Shown here: in pieces, positions 54,226 through 63,195 of the stretch
Numbering within the stretch: position 1 is the stretch's first letter
Layout of the letters: each line of letters starts with the position of its first letter
Assembly (NCBI RefSeq): GCF_019392195.1
Contig: NZ_JAHXKI010000001.1
Coordinates: 62,001-126,000, forward strand
Reading direction: 5' to 3'
DNA: 64,000 bases
Source of the DNA: Marinobacter sp. F4206
Lineage (GTDB): Bacteria; Pseudomonadota; Gammaproteobacteria; Pseudomonadales; Oleiphilaceae
Notes under the pieces: model-generated
The model's input: only the letters and a program-made list of their open reading frames with translations
What the model was told of the DNA's origin: nothing
The model's database searches: none
Position numbers and translations under genes: made by a program

Positions 54226-54241
54226 TTTACCTTAACGTAAA
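54226..54241. promoter_or_regulatory. LiuR-like palindrome upstream of the dehydrogenase operon
   Basis: TTTACCTTAACGTAAA is a 16-base palindrome with one mismatched pair, resembling the TTTACGT-ACGTAAA form I recall for LiuR (MerR-family) sites controlling branched-chain amino acid breakdown. It lies about 115 bases upstream of E1alpha. Assignment to LiuR is inference. Confidence 0.5.
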
Positions 54242-54378
54242 CTGCACGACGAAAATAGACCCATGGCCGGGATTTTAATGTTTAGTGCCGCGTCTGTTAG
54301 AGCGCAAATCAAACCTACACTGTAGTAAACGCCGGCGCGATTATGGCGGCCGAAACCGACACGCACATCGAGTGGTGT

Positions 54379-55659
54379 ATGAACGACAAGCTGAAATTCC
54401 TTATGAATCGGTTGGGAGAGCGTCTCTGGGTCAAGCCGGTTCTTTTTTGTCTGGTGTCGATCGCGGTTGCTTTACTGGCAAAGACGGCGGATGTTGTGGA
54501 GTTTTTGGGCTTTCTCCCCGACATTTCATCCGATTCGGTTGAAAAACTCCTGACCGTGATGTCGTCGAGTATGCTTGTGATCGCCGTGTTCGCCGTCGGT
54601 TCCATGCTGGCCGCCTACGAATCCGCGGCCAGAAGTGCGACGCCCCGAACGTTTACCGTGGTTGTGTCGGATGACCGCTCCCAGAATGCCTTATCAACAT
54701 TTGTGGGGGCATTCATCTTCAGCATTGTTGGTCTGGTTGCCGTCACTAATGGGTACTACGAGAAGGGCGGTATTTTTTCACTGCTGATCATCACGCTCAT
54801 CGTGTTCGCCCTGGTTATTCTGAATTTCCTGAAATGGGTCGATGCAATTGCGCGCCTTGGTCGACTTGGGAATACCGTTTCAAAAGTCGAGGCCGCTGCA
54901 GAAAGCACCCTTCGTCAGCGTGGTCGGCATCCGACACTGGGCGCCCGCAAGGCCTTTGGCTCGACCGAAGGTGTAGCGGTGACGGTGGACTCGATCGGTT
55001 ACGTACAACACATCGATGTTGCGGCCTTGCAAGCCATTGCGAAGAAAGGCCGCCTTCAAATCGAAGTTGCTATACTACCGGGGTGTTTCAAGATGCCCGA
55101 TCAGCCTGTCGCATACTTGAGGCCTGATGGTGAACAGAGTGACGATGGTGTCCGTAAGACAGGCGAGGGTCTGACGAAAAAAATCGGCGAGGCGTTTGTG
55201 CTAGGCGATTTCAGGACGTTCGACGAAGACCCCCGGTTTGGCCTGATTGTTATGTCCGAGATCGCAAGTCGGGCTCTTTCTCCAGCCGTGAACGACCCGG
55301 GGACGGCCATCGGCGTCATAGACTCCCTGGTTCGGCTTTTTGTTACCTGGGTTCGTAACGCAGTGCCTGATGACTCACGGGCAGTGGAGTATGACCGGGT
55401 CCTGATCCCCGAACTGTCGCTTGACGACATGTTCGAGGATGCGTTCAGTGCCATCGCCCGTGATGGTGCCAAGTCGATCGAAGTAATGATCCGGCTACAA
55501 AAAGCGCTTGCGGGATTGGCTGAGCTTGGAGACGCGCCTATGCGCAAAGCCGCACGCGATCAGTCTGGCCTGGCGTTTCGGCACGCCAAGCAGGCACTAC
55601 CTCTGGCAAGTGACGTTGAACGCTTGCAGGAGTTCGTGCTGGGAGAAGGCAAGGGCTAG
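54379..55659 (+). CDS. DUF2254 membrane protein
   Basis: A 426-residue inner-membrane protein with about four N-terminal helices (VKPVLFCLVSIAVALLA; TVMSSSMLVIAVFAVGSMLAA; FVGAFIFSIVGLVAVTNGYY; FSLLIITLIVFALVILNFL) and a cytosolic C-terminal half containing SRALSPAVNDPGTAIGVIDSL. This is the DUF2254 family, of unknown function. The start at MNDKLKFLMNRLGERL was preferred over an ATG 12 codons upstream because the latter lacks a ribosome-binding site; neither is strong. Confidence 0.83.
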   Translation: MNDKLKFLMNRLGERLWVKPVLFCLVSIAVALLAKTADVVEFLGFLPDISSDSVEKLLTVMSSSMLVIAVFAVGSMLAAYESAARSATPRTFTVVVSDDRSQNALSTFVGAFIFSIVGLVAVTNGYYEKGGIFSLLIITLIVFALVILNFLKWVDAIARLGRLGNTVSKVEAAAESTLRQRGRHPTLGARKAFGSTEGVAVTVDSIGYVQHIDVAALQAIAKKGRLQIEVAILPGCFKMPDQPVAYLRPDGEQSDDGVRKTGEGLTKKIGEAFVLGDFRTFDEDPRFGLIVMSEIASRALSPAVNDPGTAIGVIDSLVRLFVTWVRNAVPDDSRAVEYDRVLIPELSLDDMFEDAFSAIARDGAKSIEVMIRLQKALAGLAELGDAPMRKAARDQSGLAFRHAKQALPLASDVERLQEFVLGEGKG

Positions 55660-55726
55660 ACGAATTCAGGTATAGAAAATAAGGTCTTACCGCACATTCA
55701 AACATCCAGACTGGCGAGAAACATTT

Positions 55727-57190
55727 ATGAGAGTGATCATCATTGGCGCGGGCATCATGGGAACCACGTTCGCCACTTTGGCCAAAGAGATTGCACCGGA
55801 ATTAGAGATCACCATTCTTGAGAGACTCGATGGTCCCGGAGCGGGGAACTCCTGGGTATTTAATAATGCCGGCACCGGGCATGAAGCAAACTGCGAGCTT
55901 AACTACACCCCGGTGGATGAAGAGGTCATCTCGGTTGAAAAAGCCCTGAAGATTCATGCCCAGTTCAACGTTGCAAAGCAATTCTGGGCTCATCTGGTCG
56001 AGAAGGGGGCCATCAAGGATCCAAAGTCGTTCATCAATCAGACCAAACACTGCACCATTGTTGCCGAGTCTGCGATTGAGGAGCTGAGGTTACGCTTCAA
56101 GGAAATGTCGGCTCACCATTTCTTTGAGCAGATGCGTTACTCCGAAGATTTCGACGAAATTAAAAGCTGGATTCCCTACACCATGGAGGAGCGGCCCCGT
56201 CACGAAAAAATGGCGGCGACCGCTATTGAGACGGGCACGGACGTCAATTTTGGTGCTCTGACGGAGCAGATGGCGGAGTACGCCGTGAACGATCTCGGCG
56301 TAAAGATCCAATATGGTACCCATGTTAAACGTGTGCACCGCAGTCCAGCCGGGAGCTGGTTGGTCGAAACCGAAAGCGGGGGCGTTGCCACTCAATACAA
56401 GGCCGATGTGTTGTTTGTAGGCGCGGGTGGTGGTGCGTTCCCGATTCTGAAAAAGAGCCACCTGCCTTTTGCGAAGCGGTTTACCGGCTTTCCGGTAGGC
56501 GGGCGTTTCCTGCAGGCCCCGATCAGCGCCGAGCAGGCCGATCACTATCGCGCCAAGACCTATGGCAAAGCGAAGGTCGGTGCACCTCCGATGTCCGTGC
56601 CGCACCTTGATTTGCGGGTAGCCGATGGCCAGCACTACCTACTTTTCGGCCCTTTTGCCTCATTCAAGCCGGTTCTTGAACGGGGGCGTGGATTCCTGGA
56701 TTACCTGCGTTCAATGCGATTGCACGATATCCCCGGCTTGCTGAACGTCGCGATGGAGCATTTTCCGCTGGTTAAATATCTGGTGTCGGAGACCTTCAAG
56801 GGCGAAAAAAGCATGTTCGAGGAACTGGATAGCTTCGCCCCTGGCATGAGCAAAAAATTCAACTGGAAGGCGGTTGAAGCCGGTCAGCGCGTGCAGATTA
56901 TCAAAGATGGGGACTTGCAGATGGGCACCGAGATCCTTGTGTCGTCTGACAAAACCTACGGCACGCTCCTGGGAGCTTCCCCGGGCGCGTCGGTGTCGCC
57001 CGAAGTCATGTTGCGTTGTCTGGAGCAGTTGTTGCCAGCAATCTTCTCCGGTGAAGAAGCCGAAACAAAGAAGCGAGAGATCTTTCCTGAGGATAATCTT
57101 GAGACCCTGGCGAAAAATCCCGAGCGCTACCGGGAGATTCGCGATGCGGTCAACAAGCGGCTGGGCATAACCCAGTCCGGGGCAGAGTGA
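55727..57190 (+). CDS. mqo: FAD-dependent malate:quinone oxidoreductase
   Basis: Peripheral inner-membrane enzyme that oxidises malate to oxaloacetate and passes electrons to quinone. The FAD motif GAGIMGTT is at residues 7-14, followed by ERLDGPGAGNSWVFNNAGTGHEA, and the family stretch GDLQMGTEIL...LLGASPGASVSP near the C-terminus. It is 487 residues, typical of Mqo. It replaces or supplements the NAD-dependent malate dehydrogenase. It stands alone. Confidence 0.92.
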   Translation: MRVIIIGAGIMGTTFATLAKEIAPELEITILERLDGPGAGNSWVFNNAGTGHEANCELNYTPVDEEVISVEKALKIHAQFNVAKQFWAHLVEKGAIKDPKSFINQTKHCTIVAESAIEELRLRFKEMSAHHFFEQMRYSEDFDEIKSWIPYTMEERPRHEKMAATAIETGTDVNFGALTEQMAEYAVNDLGVKIQYGTHVKRVHRSPAGSWLVETESGGVATQYKADVLFVGAGGGAFPILKKSHLPFAKRFTGFPVGGRFLQAPISAEQADHYRAKTYGKAKVGAPPMSVPHLDLRVADGQHYLLFGPFASFKPVLERGRGFLDYLRSMRLHDIPGLLNVAMEHFPLVKYLVSETFKGEKSMFEELDSFAPGMSKKFNWKAVEAGQRVQIIKDGDLQMGTEILVSSDKTYGTLLGASPGASVSPEVMLRCLEQLLPAIFSGEEAETKKREIFPEDNLETLAKNPERYREIRDAVNKRLGITQSGAE

Positions 57191-57289
57191 GGGCGACGTC
57201 TGGAATGAGCTGAAGGGTCGGGTCTACACTGAAGGAAGGGGCCAGGATTGATCTGGCCTCCGTGACCGATAAGCCCGTTGGGTGGTCCT

Positions 57290-58669
57290 ATGTCTGTATC
57301 TGTGTTCGACCTGTTCAAAATAGGGATTGGCCCGTCCAGCTCCCACACCGTGGGCCCCATGGTGGCCGCTGCAACGTTTGCGCGGCAGCTTGAAACTGCC
57401 GGTGTGATTGCCCAAGTCCGCCGTATTCGGATCGAGCTATTTGGCTCGCTAAGCGCGACCGGGATCGGGCATGGCACCGACCATGCAGTGGTAGCAGGCC
57501 TGATGGGCAATCGTCCGGACTGTGTTGATCCCGAAGCCATAACGCCCACCATCGAACGTCTCAAACAGACCGGGATCCTGGAGCTGCCTGGGCAATATCC
57601 TGTGGCTTTCGATTGGGACCGGGACCTCTGCTTCCTCAACGAGACACTCCCATATCACCCCAACGCTCTTCGACTCGAGGCCCTGGATCAGAATAACCGA
57701 CTGCTTTACGACAACACCTTCTATTCCGTAGGCGGTGGCTTTGTGATCGAGGAAAGTGAGGCCGTGGAGGGCGCGAAACTGGTGCCTCAGGCATCAGTCC
57801 CGTACGGCTTCAGTCGGTCATCGCAATTGCTTCAACTCTGCAAAACGAGTGGGCTCCGGATCAGCCAGCTGGTTATGGAGAACGAGAAAGTCTGGCGTTC
57901 TGAGCCCGAGATCCGGCACGAGCTGATGGCGATCTGGGCCGCGATGCAAGACTGCATTGCCTCCGGCCTGCGCAAGGAAGGTCCGCTCCCCGGAGGATTG
58001 GCGGTCGAACGACGTGCCAAGGGACTGCATCAGGCCTTGCTTCGGTGTGCTCAGCCCAATGTCATCAGCTCAACATTGGGCGCGATGGACTGGGTGAACC
58101 TGTACGCATTGGCCGTCAATGAGGAAAACGCCTGCGGTGGACGTATGGTGACGGCACCCACCAATGGCGCCGCGGGCATTATTCCGGCCGTTCTCATGTA
58201 CTACATGGAGTTTGAGCCGCAGGCGTCGGCAAATCATGTCACCGAATTTCTGTTGGCAGCGGCAGCGATTGGCGCACTGTGCAAGGAAAACGCTTCGATA
58301 TCCGGCGCTGAAGTGGGTTGCCAGGGTGAGGTGGGATCCGCCTGCGCGATGGCCGCGGCTGGATTGTGCGAGGTGCTGGGTGGATCGCCGGAACAGGTAG
58401 AGAACGCCGCGGAAATTGGGTTGGAGCACAACCTGGGGCTGACCTGTGATCCGGTCGGAGGGCTGGTTCAGGTGCCATGCATTGAAAGAAACGCAATTGC
58501 TGCGGTGAAAGCGATCAACGCCGCGCAAATGGCGCTGCGGGGCAGCGGCAAACACTTTATCTCTCTGGATAAGGTCATCAGCACCATGCGGGAGACAGGG
58601 AAAGATATGCAGGAAAAGTACAAGGAGACCTCCCGGGGCGGTCTCGCCGTTAATGCTATCGAATGCTGA
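57290..58669 (+). CDS. sdaA: L-serine dehydratase (single-chain, iron-sulfur)
   Basis: Converts L-serine to pyruvate and ammonia using a [4Fe-4S] cluster. The N-terminal beta domain starts [22 protein letters not shown], and the alpha domain carries the cluster cysteines in [17 protein letters not shown] and [15 protein letters not shown], plus the [14 protein letters not shown] loop. 459 residues, the usual single-chain form. The start ATG lies four codons after a TTG; the exact start is uncertain because no clear ribosome-binding site is seen. Confidence 0.92.
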   Translation: MSVSVFDLFKIGIGPSSSHTVGPMVAAATFARQLETAGVIAQVRRIRIELFGSLSATGIGHGTDHAVVAGLMGNRPDCVDPEAITPTIERLKQTGILELPGQYPVAFDWDRDLCFLNETLPYHPNALRLEALDQNNRLLYDNTFYSVGGGFVIEESEAVEGAKLVPQASVPYGFSRSSQLLQLCKTSGLRISQLVMENEKVWRSEPEIRHELMAIWAAMQDCIASGLRKEGPLPGGLAVERRAKGLHQALLRCAQPNVISSTLGAMDWVNLYALAVNEENACGGRMVTAPTNGAAGIIPAVLMYYMEFEPQASANHVTEFLLAAAAIGALCKENASISGAEVGCQGEVGSACAMAAAGLCEVLGGSPEQVENAAEIGLEHNLGLTCDPVGGLVQVPCIERNAIAAVKAINAAQMALRGSGKHFISLDKVISTMRETGKDMQEKYKETSRGGLAVNAIEC

Positions 58670-58670
58670 T

Positions 58671-58687
58671 CAGTCCGACGGGGACTG
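58671..58687 (+). terminator. Stem-loop after sdaA
   Basis: CAGTCC-GACGG-GGACTG directly after the stop codon, without a T-run. A weak terminator candidate. Confidence 0.35.
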
Positions 58688-58902
58688 CCTAAGACATCGC
58701 AGAGGCGGGCATTTGGACCATCAGCCGAGAAACCTGTGCGTAATTTGTAACATTCGTGCCAGCCGAGCTACTGGAAGCTATTCAGGGAAAGCCTGAACCC
58801 TTGCCGAGCTTTCTCATAAGTCTCGATGACGGGGAATCGGGTGCAGTCACTTCCGTTGGCTTCCCGGTTTCTTTTGATGGTTTGAAGCCAAAGGAGGCTG
58901 CC

Positions 58903-59478
58903 ATGGCACACAAATTTGCGGAAATCGCGTTCACCAGGACAGTAAGGCGGATCCAGGAATTAATGGGGAGTCGTTCCGGATACTCGGCTCTGGATTCGAG
59001 ACCTGACTGTAATCATCTCCTCAGGGACCGGGAAGCGGCGTTTATTGCCGCCAGGGACAGTTTTTATATCGCCAGTGTCAGTGAAACCGGCTGGCCATAT
59101 ATTCAGCATCGGGGCGGTCCCAAGGGCTTTATGAAGGTTCTCGATGAATCAACGCTGGGCTTTGCCGATTATTCCGGCAACCGCCAATACGTAACCACCG
59201 GCAATGTGCAGAGCAATGATCGGGTGGCTTTGTTCTTTATGGATTACCCCAACCGGAGGCGGCTGAAACTGCTTGGCCGTCTGCGTTTGGTCGATAGCTC
59301 CGATGCCTCAACGTTGGCACGTCTGCACGATGATGGCTACAAGGCCCGGGTGGAGCGGGGAATGATTATCCATGTCGAGGCGTTTGACTGGAATTGCCCG
59401 CAGCACATCACTCCCCGGTACAGCCAGTCTGAGGTGGAAGAGCTGCTTGAGTCGATGGGTCATGAGGAGCATGACTGA
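58903..59478 (+). CDS. Pyridoxamine 5'-phosphate oxidase-fold flavoprotein
   Basis: Predicted FMN-binding split-barrel protein of 191 residues, with SFYIASVSETGWPYIQHRGGPKGFMKVLDE and NVQSNDRVALFFMDYPNRRRLKLLGR fitting the PNPOx-like general stress group. The last part, WNCPQHITPRYS, is common in this subgroup. The start ATG is six bases after AAGGAGG; the frame is open for 49 more codons upstream from a GTG, but that part lacks a start signal. The substrate is unknown. Confidence 0.83.
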   Translation: MAHKFAEIAFTRTVRRIQELMGSRSGYSALDSRPDCNHLLRDREAAFIAARDSFYIASVSETGWPYIQHRGGPKGFMKVLDESTLGFADYSGNRQYVTTGNVQSNDRVALFFMDYPNRRRLKLLGRLRLVDSSDASTLARLHDDGYKARVERGMIIHVEAFDWNCPQHITPRYSQSEVEELLESMGHEEHD

Positions 59479-59635
59479 AGGGGAGGGCTGGCGCTTGCCT
59501 TGGCGCGCTCAAGGCTGGACCGAAGCTTGGCACTGTGCCGTCGGAATTAATTCATTTTTTTTGGTAACAGATCTTCTTCAAGGGAGTCTTTGGGAATGTA
59601 TCGAACGTCTCCAACTCTCACCTGCAAAGTGAAGA

Positions 59636-60504
59636 ATGATGAAGAACCAAGAGCTCAATCTGTTGCACGTGTTCAATGCCATCATGACCGAAGGGTCCAT
59701 TACTCGGGCGGCGGACCGTCTTGGAATGACACAACCAGCGGTCTCGAATGTTGTTTCTCGTATGCGTACGGTCTGGAAGGACCCGGTGTTCGTGAAGAGG
59801 GGGCGACAGGTTGAACCCACCTCCTATGCTCTGAGTCTTTGGGACCAGGTTCGGTCTCCTCTCTTTGAGCTGTCCAGCGCTGTCAATTCCTCGCGATTCG
59901 ATCCGCGTGAATCTCGCCGGATACGGCAGTGAAGCACCTTCGTGAGGCAAATGTTGATCTGGTGATTGGGGTGCTGGCGGAGCCCGACCACAGTCTTCGG
60001 AGCGTTTGGTTGTTCGATACCGGGTATGTCCTGGCAATGAGAGAGGACCACCCGTTGGGTCTGACGGACATTGATCTCGACGAATTTTTGGCCGCGCGCC
60101 ACCTCCTGGCGACCATGTCCGGAGACGCCCATGGTGTGGTGGACAGTGCACTCAGCAAGCAAGGGCTGGAGCGCAGGGTCGTAGCGACAGTAAACCACTT
60201 TTCTGCGGTACCGGATTTGCTGCGAAAGTCCGATCTGGTGGCGGCCATTCCCGAGGTCATTACCGGTGATTGCGACTTTTGCTCCGGCCTTGTGACCAGG
60301 GACTTGCCCATCGACGTGGATCCGACCAGTCTTTACCTGGCCTGGCATGCCCGTCATGATCGGGATCCCGGCGTTATCTGGCTGCGAGATAAAGTGAAAC
60401 AGATCGGCCAGGATTGTTGGACGCGGGCCATGGCCTCACGCGGGATTGACTGTGCGGAGTTTGAGAAGCAGCGTTCAAACTTTGTGTCTTCTTTGCAAAT
60501 TTGA
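59636..60504 (+). pseudogene. Decayed LysR-family regulator
   Basis: The first 98 codons encode a LysR winged helix (VFNAIMTEGSITRAADRLGMTQPAVSNVVSRMRTVW) and end at a stop after SRFDPRESRRIRQ. A second frame, shifted, starts at once with HLREANVDLVIGVL and continues through the rest of the effector domain to LQI. In intact relatives roughly 45 residues (the start of the effector domain) separate these points, so an internal deletion of about 140 bases with frameshift is inferred rather than a single sequencing slip. DNA binding might persist in the fragment, but a normal regulator is not made. Confidence 0.75.
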
Positions 60505-60512
60505 TGGCCTTG

Positions 60513-61343
60513 TTACGCAATGGCCGTCATATTCAATTTCTTCCAATCCCTTGGTGTCATTCCCGTGTTTTTCTTGAAGGCTCTGGAGAAACCGGAGGCG
60601 TCTTCGTATCCGACCTCAAAACCTATGATCGACATGGGCTTGTCTTTCAGCATCAGCTTTTTGGCAGTCGCTATGCGGGTGTTCTGGACATACTCACCCG
60701 GCGCCAGTGCAAGCAGGCTCTTGAAGTGCTGAATGAACGTTGACCGGGACATAGCTGCCACATCCGCAAGTCTCTCGACGGACACATCGCCATTGAGATT
60801 GCTATTGATGTAGTGGAGAACCTTGCTCAACTGCCTGTCAGCCAGTGCCGAGAGCATGCCTTTCGGTGTGGCTCCTTCCGAGACGATATGCCTGAGAACG
60901 TTGACGAAGATGACTTCCACCAGGCGGTTCATCACCGCGTCTTTGCCCTCCCGTCCGGCTTCCGCTTCCGAAAAAAGAACGTTCACGAAAGACTCCAGGC
61001 CCTGAACGGAAGACAGCGGAAGAATGACAACGGACGGGAGCGCCTCGAGAACCGGATTCCGGGAGCCTGTCTGAAACTTGACGGATGCGCAGACCAGTTC
61101 CGCACCCTCCCTATGACCTCCGAACAGCTGATGTGGCTGAGAACGCACTGAAAAGACCAGCGTAGGCTCCTGAAGCATAACCTTCTCTCCGTTGGCCTCG
61201 ATAATATCGAGTGACCCCGCGCGAAGGACATGGATGTATCCCGTTCCTTCCTCCTCGAAAGAGGCAAGTCCGCAGAGCTGTCCGCTGAAAAACACCCCGG
61301 CATTAACATTCAACTGCTCGAGTATGTAAGAAAGCCTGTCCAT
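60513..61343 (-). CDS. AraC-family regulator divergent from the YHS/bufferin genes
   Basis: 276 residues: an N-terminal cupin-like sensor (with FFSGQLCGLASFEEEGTGYIHVLRAGSL) and a C-terminal double helix-turn-helix (VERLADVAAMSRSTFIQHFKSLLALAPGEYV, then IIGFEVGYEDASGFSRAFKKNTGMTPRDW). The start MDRLSYILEQLNVNAG fits the cupin_6 AraC group and follows GGGGGTGG; the longer frame would leave only 20 bases between divergent start codons. It probably controls the YHS-bufferin genes, perhaps in response to metal. Confidence 0.83.
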   Translation of the reverse strand: MDRLSYILEQLNVNAGVFFSGQLCGLASFEEEGTGYIHVLRAGSLDIIEANGEKVMLQEPTLVFSVRSQPHQLFGGHREGAELVCASVKFQTGSRNPVLEALPSVVILPLSSVQGLESFVNVLFSEAEAGREGKDAVMNRLVEVIFVNVLRHIVSEGATPKGMLSALADRQLSKVLHYINSNLNGDVSVERLADVAAMSRSTFIQHFKSLLALAPGEYVQNTRIATAKKLMLKDKPMSIIGFEVGYEDASGFSRAFKKNTGMTPRDWKKLNMTAIA

Positions 61344-61453
61344 ATCCACCCCCAGATAATTGGCATAAAAGTCTGAACGATCGTACGCATTCAGTACCCC
61401 GCGAGGCCTTAATGTTTCAAACGTAGTCATCATTCACTCAAAGGAGATTCAAA

Positions 61454-61924
61454 ATGACTCGTTTCAAGAAACTTCGTGCTTTGGTTGCGGTTGCCTCTAT
61501 GAGCGCAGCGGTTGGTGCTTTCGCGGCGGATATCGATATGAACGCCAATGCCAACGACGTAGCCATCAGTGGCTATGACCCGGTTGCGTACTTTTCCGAT
61601 TCAGAGGCCACCCAGGGCTCTGACGAATTCACCGCCACCTACAAGAACGCGATCTATCACTTCGCAAGCGCTGAGAACCGTGATCGGTTCCGCGCGGATC
61701 CCAGTGCTTACGCACCCCAGTACGGCGGTTACTGTGCTTTTGGCGTCACCATGGAGAAGAAATTCGATGTGGATCCAGAGGCCTGGAGAATCGTCGATAA
61801 CAAGCTTTACCTCAACCTGAATAAAGACGTCCAGAAGCGTTGGCTTACCGATGTGCCGGGCTTCATTGCAGATGCAAATGACATCTGGCCGGACATCAAG
61901 ACTGTCGAAGCTTCAGAGCTTTAA
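61454..61924 (+). CDS. Exported YHS-domain protein
   Basis: A 156-residue secreted protein (signal ending in GAFAAD) of the YHS family, with GYDPVAYFSD, YHFASAENRDRFRADPSAYAPQYGGYCAFGV and LNLNKDVQKRWL. YHS domains are small metal-related modules often found in metal-transport proteins. The single mature-domain cysteine is in GGYCAFG. The strong ribosome-binding site AAAGGAG precedes the ATG. The gene is the first in the bufferin cluster, which supports a metal-related role in the periplasm. Confidence 0.85.
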   Translation: MTRFKKLRALVAVASMSAAVGAFAADIDMNANANDVAISGYDPVAYFSDSEATQGSDEFTATYKNAIYHFASAENRDRFRADPSAYAPQYGGYCAFGVTMEKKFDVDPEAWRIVDNKLYLNLNKDVQKRWLTDVPGFIADANDIWPDIKTVEASEL

Positions 61925-61948
61925 TGCTGTGGCAGTGATCTGACTGTT

Positions 61949-61985
61949 TTCCGGGTCCTCTTCTGTTCAAGGCAAGGACCCGGAA
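61949..61985 (+). other. Strong stem-loop between the YHS gene and the RiPP precursor gene
   Basis: Perfect 11-bp stem TTCCGGGTCCT/AGGACCCGGAA with a 15-base loop, ending 23 bases before the precursor start and about 14 before its ribosome-binding region. No T-run follows on the plus strand. It may stabilise or attenuate the downstream message and set the precursor to enzyme ratio. Confidence 0.6.
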
Positions 61986-62008
61986 CTGAAAACTGAAAGG
62001 TGATCGAG

Positions 62009-62287
62009 ATGAACCAGAAACTTCTTATCAGCGCGGCCTTTGCCGCAGCGCTGGCCGGAGCCGTCGCGGCACCCATGGCCCACGCCGGTGGCAAGGAAAA
62101 GTGTTACGGCATTTCGGCAGTCGGTGGAAATGACTGTGCAAACCTGGCCGGTACCCATTCCTGCGCCGGACAAGCGAAGGTCGCTAACGATCCGGGCGAG
62201 TACAAGGTTGTCGAAAAAGGCACCTGTGAGGACCTGGGTGGGTTCGACAAAGAAACCGCCATGAAAATTATTGCCGGGAAAGGTTAG
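62009..62287 (+). CDS. bufA1: Bufferin-type RiPP precursor (DUF2282, BufA1/HvfA)
   Basis: A 92-residue peptide with a full signal sequence (MNQKLLISAAFAAALAGAVA...AHAGG) and a core containing four cysteines, C32, C43, C52 and C73, in EKCYG, NDCANL, HSCAGQ and GTCEDLGG. This is the DUF2282 pattern of bufferins, ribosomally made peptides whose cysteines are modified by an MNIO enzyme to sequester copper in the periplasm. The ATG was preferred over a GTG three codons upstream. The maturase gene begins five bases after its stop. Confidence 0.92.
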   Translation: MNQKLLISAAFAAALAGAVAAPMAHAGGKEKCYGISAVGGNDCANLAGTHSCAGQAKVANDPGEYKVVEKGTCEDLGGFDKETAMKIIAGKG

Positions 62288-62292
62288 GTGTC

Positions 62293-63195
62293 ATGAGCAA
62301 TCGTCAGGACACAGTCTCGTCGCCGTCGTCTCTGAAGCGTTCCGCTGTTGGGGTTGGGTTGCGGCCTGACCACTACCAGGACGCTCTGGAAAACGCCGTT
62401 GCGGCAGATTTCCTCGAGGTGCACTCGGAGAATTTCTTCGCAGAGGCGGGAGTTGCCGTCGAGCTGCTGCAGGACATTTCGGATAACACACCGATAAGCC
62501 TGCATGGCACTTCAGCAGGTTTGGGGTCTGTTGAGGCTGTTCCTGACGATTACCTGAAGAAGCTCAAGCGGCTGGTCGAGCGCGTGAATCCAGTACTGGT
62601 GTCGGATCACCTGTGTTTCACCTGGGCCAGGATCGGGGGGCGGCTATTCCATGGTGGTGACCTTCTGCCCATCCCCTATACAAAGGAAAGTCTGCATCAC
62701 GCGGTGATCAATATTGACCGCGTTCAATCCTACCTGGGGCGCCGGATTGCTGTTGAGAATGTCTGTGCCTACATCGATTTCGAACACAGTGAGTTCGACG
62801 AAGCTGACTTCCTGAACGAGATTGTGGTGCGCACTGGCTGTGGGCTGATCCTCGATATCAACAACCTCATGGTGAACGCCCGAAATGCCCGGGTGCCAAC
62901 GCCGGAGGATTACGTTGATCGCTATATAGAGGCCGTGGCTAGCGATGCCATCATGGAAATTCACCTTGCAGGGTCAACGCCCGTCGCAGCATCGGAACTC
63001 CTGATTGACGATCATGCCTGCCCGGTCTCGGAGGCTGGATGGGGAGCCTATCAGAAGACGCTTAATCAGCTTGGGCCCCGACCCACACTGATCGAATGGG
63101 ATTCGAACCTTCCATCGTGGGGAACGCTTCTCGGTGAGGCAACCAGGGCGAAAAAGGCGCAGCGCAGGCTAGCCGGGTGGAGAGCGAAAAAATGA
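62293..63195 (+). CDS. bufB1: MNIO-family RiPP maturase (DUF692, BufB1/HvfB)
   Basis: Cytosolic multinuclear non-haem iron oxidase of 300 residues that modifies cysteines of the precursor before export. TIM-barrel metal ligands are visible in order: EVHSENFF, SLHGTSAGLGS, VSDHLCFT, AVENVC, DINNLMVNA, EIHLAGST, DDHACPV and EWDSNLP. Its length is normal. It directly follows the precursor gene and overlaps the partner gene, the canonical order A-B-C. Confidence 0.94.
   Translation: MSNRQDTVSSPSSLKRSAVGVGLRPDHYQDALENAVAADFLEVHSENFFAEAGVAVELLQDISDNTPISLHGTSAGLGSVEAVPDDYLKKLKRLVERVNPVLVSDHLCFTWARIGGRLFHGGDLLPIPYTKESLHHAVINIDRVQSYLGRRIAVENVCAYIDFEHSEFDEADFLNEIVVRTGCGLILDINNLMVNARNARVPTPEDYVDRYIEAVASDAIMEIHLAGSTPVAASELLIDDHACPVSEAGWGAYQKTLNQLGPRPTLIEWDSNLPSWGTLLGEATRAKKAQRRLAGWRAKK

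Noticed and set aside
57240..57258. GGCCAG/CTGGCC hairpin between mqo and sdaA as a terminator
   Set aside because: Only 6 bp, no T-run and a purine-rich surrounding; could arise by chance in this base composition.
58756..58902. N-terminal extension of the PNPOx-fold protein from a GTG start
   Set aside because: The extension has no ribosome-binding site while the internal ATG has AAGGAGG at ideal spacing; it was left out of the gene, though the peptide is not clearly non-coding.
61344..61433. Longer start for the AraC regulator
   Set aside because: It would leave only 20 bases between divergent start codons, with no room for promoters; the internal ATG has a better ribosome-binding site and fits the family start. 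It is not strictly excluded.
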